DNA from: Paulinella micropora
Lineage: Eukaryota > Cercozoa > Imbricatea > Euglyphida
Reading direction: 5' to 3'
DNA: 64,000 bases
Assembly (NCBI GenBank): GCA_009731375.1
Contig: BJOX01000358.1
Span: forward strand, 401,419 to 465,418
The notes under the pieces were generated by a model. That model was not told the origin of the DNA, made no database searches, and worked only from the letters and a program-made list of their open reading frames with translations. Positions 41,465 through 55,329 of the stretch are shown piece after piece; the first letter of the stretch is position 1, and each line of letters opens with the position of its first letter. The position numbers were made by a program, and so were the translations under genes.

Positions 41465-41497
41465 CTGGAGGGGGAAGAAGAGAGGAAGGAGAAGACT
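41462..41497 (+). promoter_or_regulatory. Probable Gag-Pol stop-codon readthrough site, element B
   Basis: TGA (41462-41464) followed by CTG, then an open continuation in the same frame into pol. Here no ATG exists at the place of the pol ATG of element A (CTT instead), so pol has no start of its own. Confidence 0.65.
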
Positions 41498-43986
41498 GTG
41501 AAGTTTAACCCTAAAGTCACAGTGCTTTCTAATGCTGTTGTGCAGACTGGGCCAACGCTTCCTCTATGTGAAAACAAAGATGTGGGTACACAGAGACTGC
41601 AGCCCCAAGGTAGTCTCATACCCGTTCATACAGCACGGTTACCAATGATAACTGATGCAAATAGGAAGGCGAGACTTGCGATGGAGGCGAGGAGGCCAAT
41701 GGCAGACGTATCGCCTCGGCCAAGCAAACAACCACGAACAGACTCAATGTCTACGATCGCGGCGGGTGGCGAGCAAAAAGACAATGTGTGTACTCAAGTG
41801 CCACAAGGAAATATCGCTCACATAGTAAACGCACCAGTACCGCAGAATAATAACAATGTTAATGAGGTGAAGCAGGAGGAGAAGAAGGAGGAGTTGAAAA
41901 ACTTAGAGACAAGACTCCAAAAATTGGAACGTAAAGTTCTTGTTCTCGCAGTCAATATACACAGGCCCGATGCTCTGTGTTATACGGAACTTTATTGTGA
42001 AACATTGAAGACAATATTAAAAGTTGGTAATGATACGATGGCGAATATTAATATTGTCGGCCGGAAGTTTTTTAATCGATACCGGGACTGGGTGGACGGA
42101 AATATGAAAAATTCGACTGGCACTCTGAAGGGAGTGGGTAGCCGGACGGTCATCACGGGAATCATCACACTGACCTTTAAATTAAAATCCGCACGAGTAT
42201 ACCGCATGGACCTTTATGTCGTCCCCGGTTACCACGGGTCAATATTACTATCGTATGACCAATTGGCTACGATGGGGGCTGTGATTGATTGCGCCGCACG
42301 GCGAGTGATATATGGAGTAAAAAGAGGAGAAAAGAACGATATTGATCCCTTCAACGCTACTGACTCTTATGAGGCTTATGAGTCTAGCGATGGATCACAA
42401 AAAGATGGCCATCGCACATGAGGCACTTGAGGTGTACGTTCACCCCCATGTCGTAAGACCGGATGAACTGTCCTGGACCGACAATTGGGAATCCCAAGTG
42501 TGCACTGTCACAGTTCCGACATGCCATTGGGACAAAAAAAGTCTATTGATGACTTAATCGAGAAGCGAAAGGAGGAGATTATATGTGTCGCACAAAGAAG
42601 CCAGTCGTTTGCGAGATTCGCGGAAGGAGTAGGAACAGATGTCCATATTACTAACGGATACTGTTTCCATGCGAAAGTAGGGGAAGAAAAAAGGGAGGCG
42701 TTTGTACCAAGGAGAACGGGGCGAATCCCGGATACTCCACCAGAAACTATTAAAAGTTTTATTACTGATTTCTGGGGTGACGAGCCGACGTGGCCGCGTT
42801 CACTAACTGAAGTGAAGAAATGCTTACGGACTTTATTCGAAAATAATAAGCCGTATACTATTATCCTGCCATATAATCAGAAGGCGATATGGGCGCAGGA
42901 AATAAGGGACCGGCTTATTGATCATCCTATACCGGTACCCTCTCGCAAGCAACAGCTAGTGGTGGCTTGTCGTATGGGAACTCGTGAGCAGAGCAGTGCA
43001 TACAAGCGGAAGCTCAGAGACCTCGACAAGTTGAAATTGATACCGCAAGCATTCACATGCTTTGATGGTTTTTACACCCGTAAAGCTCCTTTGCAATACG
43101 CGAGACTCATTGACATGCTGGTGGAGCTCGGTAAAGATGATGAGCCGGACACGGTCACGTATGAAAAGACGGGCCTAGATGATGTCTCGGAAGAGGACTT
43201 AGGCTTGGAGGAGGACAGAGAACCCCTCAAGCAGCATAAGCAGATGTCTGATGAAGATTTTTAAGCGGCGGCGCGGAAAATATTGGAAGAAGGAGTAGGC
43301 ACGGAGAAGGAGAAGGAGCTTTTAAAAGCCAAATTAGAGGCGAACAAAGAAATGTTTGACCCTCCACATGCAGGTGGTGTCAAGCCTGAAGATTTTACTG
43401 CGGTTATTTACAAAATACCGGGTGCGGAGCCGTCACCGGCACCACGAAGGGCGAATTTGAGTATACATGAGGCGAAGATAGCGGAGGAGCTAGCAAGACA
43501 GCTGCTCAATGAGGACTTTATTGAGAGATCAACATCTCCAATAGTCTCACAACCGAGAATAGTGCCGAAGCCAGGAGGAGAATGGCGCCTGACAGTTAAC
43601 TATGCTCGTGTTAACAAGGTGCTGGAGGAAGAGAGAAATCCTCTCCCGACATTAGAAGAAGGAAGGAAAGTACTGCGGAATGCGAAATTCTATTCGGTCA
43701 TTGACCTTAAGAATGGCTTCTGGCAGATACCACTGGAGGAAAAGTCCAGATGGCTGACGGCGTTTTGGTGGGTATGGAAATATACCAATGGAACGTGCTT
43801 CCGATGGGCCTCAAGCAAGCCCAGGACTTTTCCAGAAGGCGATGCAGAAGATGTTGAGCAGTCAGTACGATGATTTGTCTGACGGAGGCTTTATGAGAAG
43901 GCGGGGACAGAAGGCGGGAGAATATGCATTTTGCTATATCGATGACATTATCGTATACTCTAACACAATGGAGGAGCATATCGATC

Positions 43987-44972
43987 NNNNNNNNNNNNNN
44001 NNNNNNNNNNNNNNNNNNNNNNNNNNNNNNNNNNNNNNNNNNNNNNNNNNNNNNNNNNNNNNNNNNNNNNNNNNNNNNNNNNNNNNNNNNNNNNNNNNNN
44101 NNNNNNNNNNNNNNNNNNNNNNNNNNNNNNNNNNNNNNNNNNNNNNNNNNNNNNNNNNNNNNNNNNNNNNNNNNNNNNNNNNNNNNNNNNNNNNNNNNNN
44201 NNNNNNNNNNNNNNNNNNNNNNNNNNNNNNNNNNNNNNNNNNNNNNNNNNNNNNNNNNNNNNNNNNNNNNNNNNNNNNNNNNNNNNNNNNNNNNNNNNNN
44301 NNNNNNNNNNNNNNNNNNNNNNNNNNNNNNNNNNNNNNNNNNNNNNNNNNNNNNNNNNNNNNNNNNNNNNNNNNNNNNNNNNNNNNNNNNNNNNNNNNNN
44401 NNNNNNNNNNNNNNNNNNNNNNNNNNNNNNNNNNNNNNNNNNNNNNNNNNNNNNNNNNNNNNNNNNNNNNNNNNNNNNNNNNNNNNNNNNNNNNNNNNNN
44501 NNNNNNNNNNNNNNNNNNNNNNNNNNNNNNNNNNNNNNNNNNNNNNNNNNNNNNNNNNNNNNNNNNNNNNNNNNNNNNNNNNNNNNNNNNNNNNNNNNNN
44601 NNNNNNNNNNNNNNNNNNNNNNNNNNNNNNNNNNNNNNNNNNNNNNNNNNNNNNNNNNNNNNNNNNNNNNNNNNNNNNNNNNNNNNNNNNNNNNNNNNNN
44701 NNNNNNNNNNNNNNNNNNNNNNNNNNNNNNNNNNNNNNNNNNNNNNNNNNNNNNNNNNNNNNNNNNNNNNNNNNNNNNNNNNNNNNNNNNNNNNNNNNNN
44801 NNNNNNNNNNNNNNNNNNNNNNNNNNNNNNNNNNNNNNNNNNNNNNNNNNNNNNNNNNNNNNNNNNNNNNNNNNNNNNNNNNNNNNNNNNNNNNNNNNNN
44901 NNNNNNNNNNNNNNNNNNNNNNNNNNNNNNNNNNNNNNNNNNNNNNNNNNNNNNNNNNNNNNNNNNNNNNNN
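43987..44972. other. Assembly gap (986 N) in pol of element B
   Basis: By comparison with element A only about 357 bases should be missing between EEHID and DGGL. Either the gap size is an estimate or about 0.6 kb is inserted here. Confidence 0.9.
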
Positions 44973-45167
44973 GACGGAGGACTGGTGTTAACGATGCCCG
45001 ACTTTACAAAACAACTCGTAGTCGATAAAGACGCATCTAAGTTTGCGATTGGGGCTGTATTACAACAAGAGGATGAGGAGAAGAAATTACGCCCAATCAT
45101 GTTTATCAGTAGAAAGTTGTGTGCGGCGGAGAGAAACTATTGCGCAAGCAAAGAGAGGCGCTAGCGG

Positions 45168-45177
45168 NNNNNNNNNN
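45168..45177. other. 10-N gap between duplicated CTAGCGG ends
   Basis: CTAGCGG stands on both sides of the gap, and element A has this sequence once. The two contigs probably overlap by these 7 bases, so no sequence need be missing. Confidence 0.85.
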
Positions 45178-47917
45178 CTAGCGGTGGTGTGGGCCCTCAA
45201 GAGGCTCAGAGAGTATTTGTGGGGAGGACCTCAATTTACTGTCAGAACTGATCATCATAACCTGTTATGGTTGATGAATCATGAACAGACTGGACGGCTG
45301 GCGCGGTGGCAAGCGTTCTTGTCTTGTTTCGATTTTACAATGGTCCATCTACCGGGAAAGCGAAATGTGGTCGCTGATAGCCTCTCTAGGCTAGAGTTTA
45401 ACTCAGAAGTATCGGCGTTGGTGTCCACGGTGGAGATGGAAGACTTGTCCACTGACAAGGTGTATGAGGTCAGCCACATTGAGGCGATGGAGATGGCGAG
45501 TGGAGTCCGATATGACCGCACAGGTCTACGGTACAGTCCACAAGGCCCGGATCACGGATATGTTGTAAGCTACATACCCAGGAGGACGCTGAGTGGTCCT
45601 ATGAGGTATATGAGAATGCGAAGGCGAACATAAGAGAGGAAGAGGAGACGCAGGATGTTTATGCGGAGCCTCCTCAAGAGCGGAGAAGTGACCTAGACGA
45701 TGACCCGGAAAGAATCGGGGTACGGCTAGAAGATGGTACTATCCATATAGCCTCGCCTACCGCATGGAGGCAACAACAGGCTCAAGATCCGGAGTTTAAA
45801 GAACTGATACAGTTATATCAGAACCCGGATGAGCTACGGATGACGAAAGCGATCAAAGATCAGATGAAGGAGATGGGATGGAGAGATGGTCTACTGTGGT
45901 ACAAGGGCCTTCACGGTCGCTATGCGTCACAGCCGGACAAATGGACCCTTTGGGTACCGGAGAGTCTGAGACGATTTATATTTGTCGCAGCCCACAATTG
46001 CCCACTTTTGGCGCATCCGGGTCGACAACGAACTCATATGTTCGTAGCGAGGCGATTCTGGTGGAAGAAGATGAAGGAGGAGATAGATCAGGCGGTGGAT
46101 GCATGCATCCCGTGCAAGATAAACAAAACACCACTGAAGGCAAATTTCGGCCTGATTGGCGAATTTCCTCTTCATGCGGGGATGTTTGAGTTTATACACA
46201 TTGATCATGTGGGACCTTTCCCAGAATCGAAGGATGGTTACAAATACCTCCTTACGGCTATTGACAGAGCCACCAACTATGTGTGGATCATCCCTGTCAA
46301 AGACGTTACCGGCAAGACGACGGCCGAGGCGCTGATCGATAGGATCATCTCACAGATCGGAGTACCAAGAAAGATATGTTCTGATCGAGGCTCGGACTTT
46401 AATAACGAGGTCATCGACAAACTATCTAAGTATTACGGGATGAAATGGCAATATGTTACTGCCTATAACCCGCGAGCAAATGGGAAAATCGAGCGGGTAC
46501 ACAGACCCTCAAAGCCTCACTAAAGATGTATTGCACGAAGGAGAATCAAAGAGCATGGGTCGACGCAGCACCATCATTTGCGTTTGCAATGAACTGTCTA
46601 CCCTTTACGGCGTTAGGAGGCTCGAAGAGCTCAATCTCGCCATATCAGCTAGTATATGGGCGTGAGCCTGATATCCCGACTTCGCTCCTTCACCCAAAAG
46701 ACACTTGGGCGGATGCGGATGAGTTGTTTGGGATGAGACTTAGAGTGAAGATGGAGGCGGAACAAATAGTCAGGGCGCATAGAGAGGCGGAGCGCCGAAA
46801 GACTGATGCTGAAGGGGTGCGACAAGCGCACTTGGATCAGATCAAGTTCCAGGTCGGGGATATTGTACTATTGTACCATCCTCAGGTCCCGAAGGGAGTC
46901 AGCTCTAAGCTGTTCACTCACTGGAAAGGACCTTATCAGATTATGGAACAGACGGGACCTCTGGACTACAAGATCAGGGGTAGAGGGAAGGTGCAAATTG
47001 TGAATGTAAGAAGGCTGATTAAGTATGATCCCTTCTTATTGGAAGATGAATCCGTTGAGGAGGCGTTAAAACGGATGAAAGATGATTTCAAAGAGGTGCC
47101 GCCCATCCACAAGGAGGCTGGCATAGACCAAGACGATGCTTATCGGGCACCGATAGCTGAGAAGGAGGAGAGTGAGGTGGACAGCAAGGAGAAGACTGAC
47201 CGCATAAGCGCGGTGGGGACTCAGTCCAAGTCTCCGCGAGAGCATAGCGGAAAGAAGGAGAAGATCACAGAGGCGCAGCTAAGGAGAGCGCGGAATGATC
47301 TTATCAACGACCAACCGAGGAAGGCGATGAGGTCGATGAGATCAAAGGACGTCCACCAGGAGGAGGAGGGGACGGACACTGACCCAAACGCGGGCAACGT
47401 TGAGATTGTCCATGAGCGATGGAAGGAAGGCGATGCGATAGCAACCATCGCATGGGTGAAAGATGCTTTCTATCTGATGAGACCAGCGGAACAACATGTC
47501 GCTGATGACACTCTCTCAGACTTATACTTGATGCGGGTCGTGGCGGTCCCACGACAGATGCGTGTCACACGGACACTCAAAATATCATCAGCCGCAAAGA
47601 TAGTACAACCGATACTCCAGTTCTGGAGAAGTATGGACCCGGTTGAGGATCCAAAGGCAAGACATTATCTGCCAGTATATAAAGACGCAAAAAGTCTCGA
47701 GACATGGGATGATACAATTACTCCCAGAGACAAGGATTACACTGCGTGGACCATTCAGACACTGCCAAGAGGAGTGCTTGATGTCCCTTTTGAATTATCG
47801 TTGGGCGGAATCCCTAATAAGATCTGGGACATTCTCGAACAGTCAAAGTTCGATCTGACTTTTGTTGGTGGTCCTCCACCAGGCAAAGAAATCCGCGCCA
47901 GACGACGAAGGCAGTGA

Positions 47918-48746
47918 CAAAGAAACTATTTTTCTTTATGCGTCTCAAATAAACTGATTGATTGCCCACGGCGTATCATGATTTGATCATGCATCATCAG
48001 TTATCAATATGAATATTAAAAAGACTCAGTGATATAACTTGGCATTCGATCGCAACATACGAGTGCGAAAGGTCGATCGACGATGATACTACACCGTATA
48101 CGGGGATCGCTAGTGTATTGAGCGATGGTGTTCCCGGGTATGACCCTTTCCAAGTCCTGGGATGATGTTCTCGAAAATGAAATGTTCTCTGAAACTTTCA
48201 TTAAATTATTTTTTACGATAGATTATATACTGTCGTACCTGAGCACGGTCAATCTCTACTTGTGTCGGTATATCGCAGGGTCGGGTACATACACCTCGAC
48301 TTCGGATATAGCTATTAGGACTGGCCCCCTAATACTATATCATAGGATATCCGCCTTATACAAGGGTATGTCATTAAAAAAGACAATGTACTTACGATCT
48401 CCCTGTGAATAATAATAATAATAATGATAATGATAAGAAGAAGAAGGAGATCAAAGGGGGAATCGTACTACAGCACCACGTTGCTTGTATTTTTTTATTA
48501 ATTGTACGTTTGTTCTTGACATACTGCCGAAAAAAAAAAAAAAAAAAAAGAGATTGAGGGGAAGGAGTTCAAAATTTACAAGAAAGGCTAGAGAATCCGC
48601 TTTGACGTGCCGTATGAGGATATATTTATCGTCTTTTAGCGTCTATCCGTGGATCGATGCGCCGTGTGGCATGACTCCATAGCGCACACTATTTGCAGAA
48701 AGAAATCAGAAGGTGTATGACGAAAATGCTATTTCCGTCATAAAAT
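47918..48746 (+). other. 3' untranslated region of element B
   Basis: About 0.83 kb colinear in patches with the same region of A (for example GCGATGGTGTTCCC). It includes a short AAT run and an A run (48530-48549). No gene. Confidence 0.65.
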
Positions 48747-48759
48747 CGGGAGGGGGTAC
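48747..48759 (+). other. Polypurine tract of element B
   Basis: CGGGAGGGGGTAC directly before the 3' LTR, as in element A. Confidence 0.85.
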
Positions 48760-48996
48760 TGTAGGCATCACCCCCCGGATAGCCGGTAAAAAGTACCTTT
48801 TCCTGGTGACAGGTGCACCAGCTTGTTTTTCAGTATTATTTGTCCGGATTGGACCTGATGCCATTTTATTCCTGGTCTGTTGCAGTTTTCTTTTTGGCTT
48901 CACTGAGCTAATATAACGAGACATCATTCTCATCTTTTGAGGACTGTGTTTGGTTGTATTACCGACTTTTTACGAGCTATCGTTGGGGGCATTACA
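48760..48996 (+). repeat. 3' LTR of element B
   Basis: 237 bp, TGTAGGCATC...GGCATTACA, followed by the GCCG target duplication. Confidence 0.95.
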
Positions 48997-49145
48997 GCCG
49001 GCATATGTAATGTGTGTCGTTAGAGCCATTACGTATGTCCGGCCTAGTATATAATTGGGCCGTCCCTTGGCGCCCTTTTCTCAATAAAGTATCTCCTGTA
49101 GGACACAGCAAGTATACGGCAGATTATTAACTTGTTAGTCTCACA

Positions 49146-49266
49146 TTGCCTACTTGAAGAGTTGTACACAAACTCACAATAGTAAGGCTAGTAAAGTAAT
49201 AGCTAGAATTACTAGAAATTAAATATATAGTGTATTGTATATTAACTAGATTATAAATATAATTTT

Positions 49267-49267
<1 letters not shown>
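49146..49267 (+). repeat. Dispersed repeat, copy 3 (3' part)
   Basis: TTGCCTACTTGAAGAGTTGTACACAAACTCACA matches the right end of copy 1 (TTTGAAGAGTTGTGTACAAACTCACA). The left part was displaced by the copia insertion. Confidence 0.6.
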
Positions 49268-49325
<58 letters not shown>

Positions 49326-49422
49326 CATATCTGAGGCGTACTGATGCAGCTAATGGCATATCCTCAACGGACATAAGCCTCCAATACCCTTGTTCGAGGT
49401 CCTCCACCCCCCCGTGTCAGTC

Positions 49423-49474
<52 letters not shown>

Positions 49475-49480
49475 TTAATA
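49268..49480. repeat. (AAT)n arrays
   Basis: Two AAT arrays (49268-49323 and 49423-49487) around a 100-bp unique stretch. They are the reverse complement of the ATT arrays near 3 kb. The unique stretch (CATATCTGAGGCGTACTGATG) does not resemble the SINE. Confidence 0.85.
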
Positions 49481-49489
49481 ATAATAATT

Positions 49490-49897
49490 TTAAAAAAATT
49501 ACTTGATGTTTGGTTTTACGCAAACACTTTTTTAATAAAATACTTTCCACTCGTAGAGCTTGAGTGGGACTGTGTGAAGCAGAAGTGCTTCTACTGTAAC
49601 AAAAGTCTGCTATCAGCACTCAATTCTGTTTAGTTCTGTTTTAAGTCTGAAAAACTACTTACCTGTAAAACCTCTAGAAGTGGTGGCTCTCTGAGACTCA
49701 TTCAATCAGATACTAGACGCGAGTAGAATGAAGCTCCTCTGGAAATGGAAGAGGAAATGGTTTGTGTTGGAGGGAAAACGAATCAAGGAGTCGGGCAGCC
49801 CAGAAGATGTGCTTTGCTTCTATAGACGTGACGCAACTGCTTGTTTGAGTTTAAATAGAGTGTAAGAAGGAAAAAAGGTGGTGAGAGGAGGAAGCGA
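49490..49897. other. 3' flank of the VPS37 gene, no gene seen
   Basis: Unique sequence with no coding region. A segment near 49505-49530 (TTTGGTTTTACGCAAACACT) resembles 4868-4889 (AGTTTTTTTACGCAAGCACT). Confidence 0.5.
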
Positions 49898-50008
49898 TCA
49901 CTGGTGTATTCTGGTGGGAGCTTGAGCCACCGCTGCCTCTTTTAGCCGCTCTCTGGTGGCAGAGTACTCGTGCATCCTGAGAACACACACACCACAACAC
50001 ACGCAAAC

Positions 50009-50049
<41 letters not shown>

Positions 50050-50124
50050 CGAGAGAGAAGCGAGAGAGAAAGAGAGAAAGAGAGAAAGAGAGAGAGATAG
50101 AGAGAGAGAGAGAGAAGCGAGAGG

Positions 50125-50219
<95 letters not shown>

Positions 50220-50221
50220 CG

Positions 50222-50308
<87 letters not shown>

Positions 50309-50421
50309 TCCTATTCACGAACACGAGCAGGATGCTGTGCATGTGTATGTATGTATGTATGTATGTATGTATGTATGTATGTATGTATGTATGCATGCAT
50401 GTATGTATGTATGTATGTATG

Positions 50422-50452
<31 letters not shown>

Positions 50453-51213
50453 TGTATGTATGCAATGTATGTATGTATGTATGTATGTATGTATGTATGT
50501 ATGTGTGTGTATGTATGTATGTATGTATGTGTATAGGTATGTATGTATGTATGTATGTATGTATGTGTGTATGTACGTACGTACGTGTACGTACGTACGT
50601 GTACGTACGTACGTACGTGTACGTACGTACGTACGTATGTATGTATGTATGTATGTATGTATCTATGTTTGTATGCATGTATGTATATGTATGTATGTTA
50701 TGTATGTAGTGTGCGTGTCTTCGGTGTGTACCTTTTCCGTACTTTGACGTACTTGGCGGAGAACTGTGATGGCGTCAGCTTCTTGCCTGATAGATAGATA
50801 TATGAGATATCGACTAATGTCAGAAAAAAGGAGCTTCTGATTTCGTCAACCAAGGAAGTCTGTGGGTAAAGTATTAACCCGATGCCCAGCTAAGCCGTGA
50901 TGTTTGCACGGAAGGGACTGATACAGGCGATACCAAAGCTCCCTAGTACCAGGCGGGGCCAGGGCTCGTTCCATAAGCGCCCCTTGCAGAACGAGCTCCC
51001 ACCTCCATTACAGAGGACCCAGTAAGCAGATGGAGTTTCGAGACTGTTCGACAGTCTAGTATAAACCGACAGAGCACTGTGGGTTTTATTCCGGGCTCAA
51101 CAAGCGAGAAAGGGCACCCTGAGGGAACAGGATTGTGCTTCCCGTCGCTATTTCGGCATGTGACTTATAGGCGTATGGCTAGGCACACATAAGGCACCCC
51201 ACCACGGGCCCAG

Positions 51214-51302
<89 letters not shown>

Positions 51303-51395
51303 TAGAGAGAGAGAGAGATAAATAGATAGATAGATAGATAGATAGATAGACAGATAGACAGATAGACAGATAGACAGACAGACAGACAGACAGAT

Positions 51396-51440
<45 letters not shown>

Positions 51441-51999
51441 GGATAGATAGATAAATAGATAGATAGATAGACAGTTGCAGTTTGCTGCGTGGATAGGAAG
51501 AAGCAGAAGCAGCGGGGGGCACGAGCCCGAAGACACAGCGCGCCGTGGCGCAGGTATGTATGTATGTATGTATGTATGTATGTATGTATGTATGTATGTA
51601 TGTATGTTTGTATGTATGTATGTTTGTATTTATGTCTGTATGTATCTATGTCTGTATGTATGTATGTATGTATGTATGCATGCATGCGTGTATGTATGTA
51701 TGTATGCACGTATGTATGTATGTATGTATGTATGTATGTATGATTATGTATGTATGTATGTATGTATGTATGTTTGTATGTATGTATGTTTGTATGTATG
51801 TATGTATGTATGTAGTATTTATGTATGTGTGTATTTATGTATGTATGCATGTATGTATGTATGTATGTATGTATGTATGTGTGTGTGTCTGTATGTGTCC
51901 GTATGCGTCTGTATGTACGTATGTATGTATGTATGTATGTATGTATGTATGTGTGTATGTGTGTATGTATGTATGCATGCATACATGCATGCATGTATG

Positions 52000-52031
<32 letters not shown>

Positions 52032-52099
52032 TATGTATGTATGTATGTATGTATGTGTGTATTGTGGCCGTTGGATGGACACACACACACACACACAAA

Positions 52100-52151
<52 letters not shown>

Positions 52152-52977
52152 AAACACACACACACACACACAAAGAAAAAGAAAAGGGAAACACACACAC
52201 ACACACAGCGCAAGCAAGCTGGACTGACTTTTCTTTTGAGGTTTCTTCTTCTTGTTCCGGCCGGACTCCTCATCCCCCTTCTCCTGAGTTAGCACAACAA
52301 GATGCAGATAGGGCAAGTTCTTAGAAATATCCCAAAGTTTGACGACACGGACGGGTCGCGGAAAAGGTGAATTCCCGCCCAGACCGAAAGAAAAGAAAGA
52401 AAGAAAAGAAAAGAAAGCAGAAGCAAGAAAGCAAATCAAAGAAGCAAATCAAAGAAGCAAAGAAGAGCCCGCGGGGCAGGAGAGGCGCGTATCACACCTC
52501 CGAGTCGGGGTCGTCGTCCTCCTCTGCACTCTCCCCTTCCGACTGCACAACACGCACACAACACACACGCACAGCTAGAGCGGCGTGGAAAAGAAACGCA
52601 AGAACAGCAAGCTGATAACGTTAAGGAAGCGCAAACACAGCAAGGAAATGCACGAGCTGTTCACGTCAAGAGAAGGCAAACAGAGCAAGCAGCGGGCAAC
52701 ATACATTCATACATACATACATAACATACGTACATACGTACATACGTACATACGTACATACATATATACATACATACATACATACATACATACATACATA
52801 CATGCATACATACATACATGCATACATACATACACATATGCATACATACATACATACATACATTCATGCATACATACATACATACATACATACATACATA
52901 CATGCATGCATACATAGATACATACATACATACATACATACATACATACATACATACATACACACACACACATACAT

Positions 52978-53010
<33 letters not shown>

Positions 53011-53284
53011 TACATACACACAACACACACATACACACACACACACACACGCATACACACACACATACACACATACATACATACATACATGCATACATGC
53101 ATGCATACATAACATACATAACATACATAACATACATAACATACATAACATACATAACATACATAACATAACATAACATAACATACATAACATACATAAC
53201 ATACATAACATACATAACATACATAACATACATAACATAACATACATACATACATACATACATACATTACATACATTACATACA

Positions 53285-53315
<31 letters not shown>

Positions 53316-53498
53316 CATACATACATACATACATACATAAATACATACATAAATACATACATACATACATACATACATACATACACACACACACACCATA
53401 CATACATACATACGTACTACATACATACATACATACATACATACATACATTACATACATACATACACACATATATACATACATACATACATACATACA

Positions 53499-53530
<32 letters not shown>

Positions 53531-53653
53531 GAGACATGCATACTTGTTCCTTGAAGGTGTCGCGCAGAGCATCGGCCTCCTGACACACACAACAGCACAC
53601 ACACAGCGCTACAGCACGTACGTATGCGTGTATGCAGTATGCATGTATGTATG

Positions 53654-53687
<34 letters not shown>

Positions 53688-53778
53688 TGTGTGTATCTAT
53701 TTATCTATCTACGTATGTATGTGTTTAAGTTCTTGTGGTACTTGTTCCGCTGCTCGCTTCAGCGCGGGCCATCTAGTA

Positions 53779-53843
<65 letters not shown>

Positions 53844-54111
53844 GTCTATCTGCCTACTTGTTCTGCCTGTTGGGCTGCTCGCTGCAGCGCGGCCAGCACC
53901 GTCGCCATCGAGTACTTCTGCATAAACAACAAAAACATCATACATACATACATACATACATACATACATACATGCGTACATGCGTACATACATACATACA
54001 TACATACATACATCACATCACATCACATAACATAACATAACATAACATAACATACATACATACATACATAGAGATAGATAGATAGAAAGATACATAGATA
54101 CATACATACAT

Positions 54112-54142
<31 letters not shown>

Positions 54143-55054
54143 TACATACATACATACATACATATATGTACATGTATACATACATACATACATACATACA
54201 TACATACATGCATGCATACATACATACATACATACATACACACATACATACATACATACATACATACATACATACATTTCATACATATACACATACAAAC
54301 GTACGTACACATACGTACGTACGTACGTACATACGTACGTACATACGTACGTACATACGTACATACATACATACATACATACATACGTACGTACGTGCAC
54401 ACATACATACATACATACATACATACACACACACACAGAGATAGTGTGTTTGCCGTGACCTGTGCCACTGTTTGTTTTCTCAGTGTCAGTTGCTCCCACT
54501 GCTGCTGCTGCTCCTGCACCTTGCCCCTGACAACCACAACACGCCAGCTACATACCTACATCTACATCAATGCACACTCTATCTACATATCTGCATCTAC
54601 ATCTATCTGCTGCTGCTCTTGCACCTTGGCCCTAACACGCACAACACATCGCTATATCTATATCTACATCTATACTTGTATCTACATCTTATATATATTT
54701 TGTCTACATCTATATCTATACCTACGTCTGCACATTCATCTATATCTATACCTATACCTATACCTATACCTATACCTATACCTATACTATACCTATTCCC
54801 ACTACTATGCATGTAGACGGGGAGGGGGAGTGACCTCAGGGCCTCCACTTCTTGCTGCAGCTGGTTCACCTGCGAACACACAAACACATATTGCATAGAC
54901 ATAGATGCACACACGGCAAGCAGCAGCCAGACACACAGTCCACCGCGGCCGCCTCTGCCACGTGCATAGGTGAGGTAGGTGAGGTAGGTAGGTGAGGTAG
55001 GTGAGGTAGGTAGGTGGGTAGGTGAGGTAGGCAGGTAGGTGGATAGATAGATAG

Positions 55055-55135
<81 letters not shown>

Positions 55136-55172
55136 GGATGGATGGATGGATGGATGGATGGATGGATGGATG

Positions 55173-55237
<65 letters not shown>

Positions 55238-55290
55238 TTCACCTCGGGTTCTCTCGCCAGATTGGCTTGGGCAGCCTGTCACACACATAT

Positions 55291-55329
<39 letters not shown>

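Larger units (their letters stand above)
41465..47917 (+). pseudogene. pol: Pol polyprotein of element B, broken
   Basis: Same domain order as element A: the DTM-type protease (NDTMANINIV), RT with YIDD (near 43945), RNase H, integrase (HIDHVG, CSDRGSDF, GKIERVHRP) and the C-terminal extension ending RARRRRQ. Breaks seen by comparison with A: frame changes near 42390, 42530 (in an A7 run), 43766, 43835, 45147, 45560 and 46507; a TAA at 43262 where A has CAA; and gaps at 43987-44972 and 45168-45177. Several changes are single bases in short runs, so some may be sequencing errors. Confidence 0.9.
37743..48996 (+). mobile_element. Ty3/gypsy LTR retrotransposon (element B), pol broken
   Basis: An 11.25-kb relative of element A in plus orientation. 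LTRs at 37743-37981 and 48760-48996; target duplication GCCG (37739-37742 and 48997-49000). The 5' LTR begins AG where TG is expected. gag is intact; pol has at least seven frameshifts, one in-frame stop and two gaps. It was inserted in the 3' LTR of the copia element. The LTRs differ at about four bases and two indels. Confidence 0.95.
35972..49145 (+). mobile_element. 5'-truncated Ty1/copia element, split by gypsy element B
   Basis: RNase H end, about 1 kb of 3' region, the polypurine tract CCAGGGGGAG (37689-37697) and a 3' LTR starting TGTTAGAC at 37698. The LTR is interrupted at 37742 by element B and resumes at 49001 (after the duplicated GCCG), with TATATAATTG, CAATAAAG and a final GTCTCACA (49145) that is a near-inverse of TGTTAGAC. 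The rebuilt LTR is about 194 bp. The following TTGCC could be its target duplication, since TTGCC occurs at the matching point of the dispersed repeat (8954). Confidence 0.7.

Noticed and set aside
52220-52440. Plus-strand exon reading [16 protein letters not shown] (52304-52367)
   Set aside because: It has plausible splice borders, but the minus-strand reading on both sides of it joins VPS37 exons in phase, and no plus-strand gene could be built around it.
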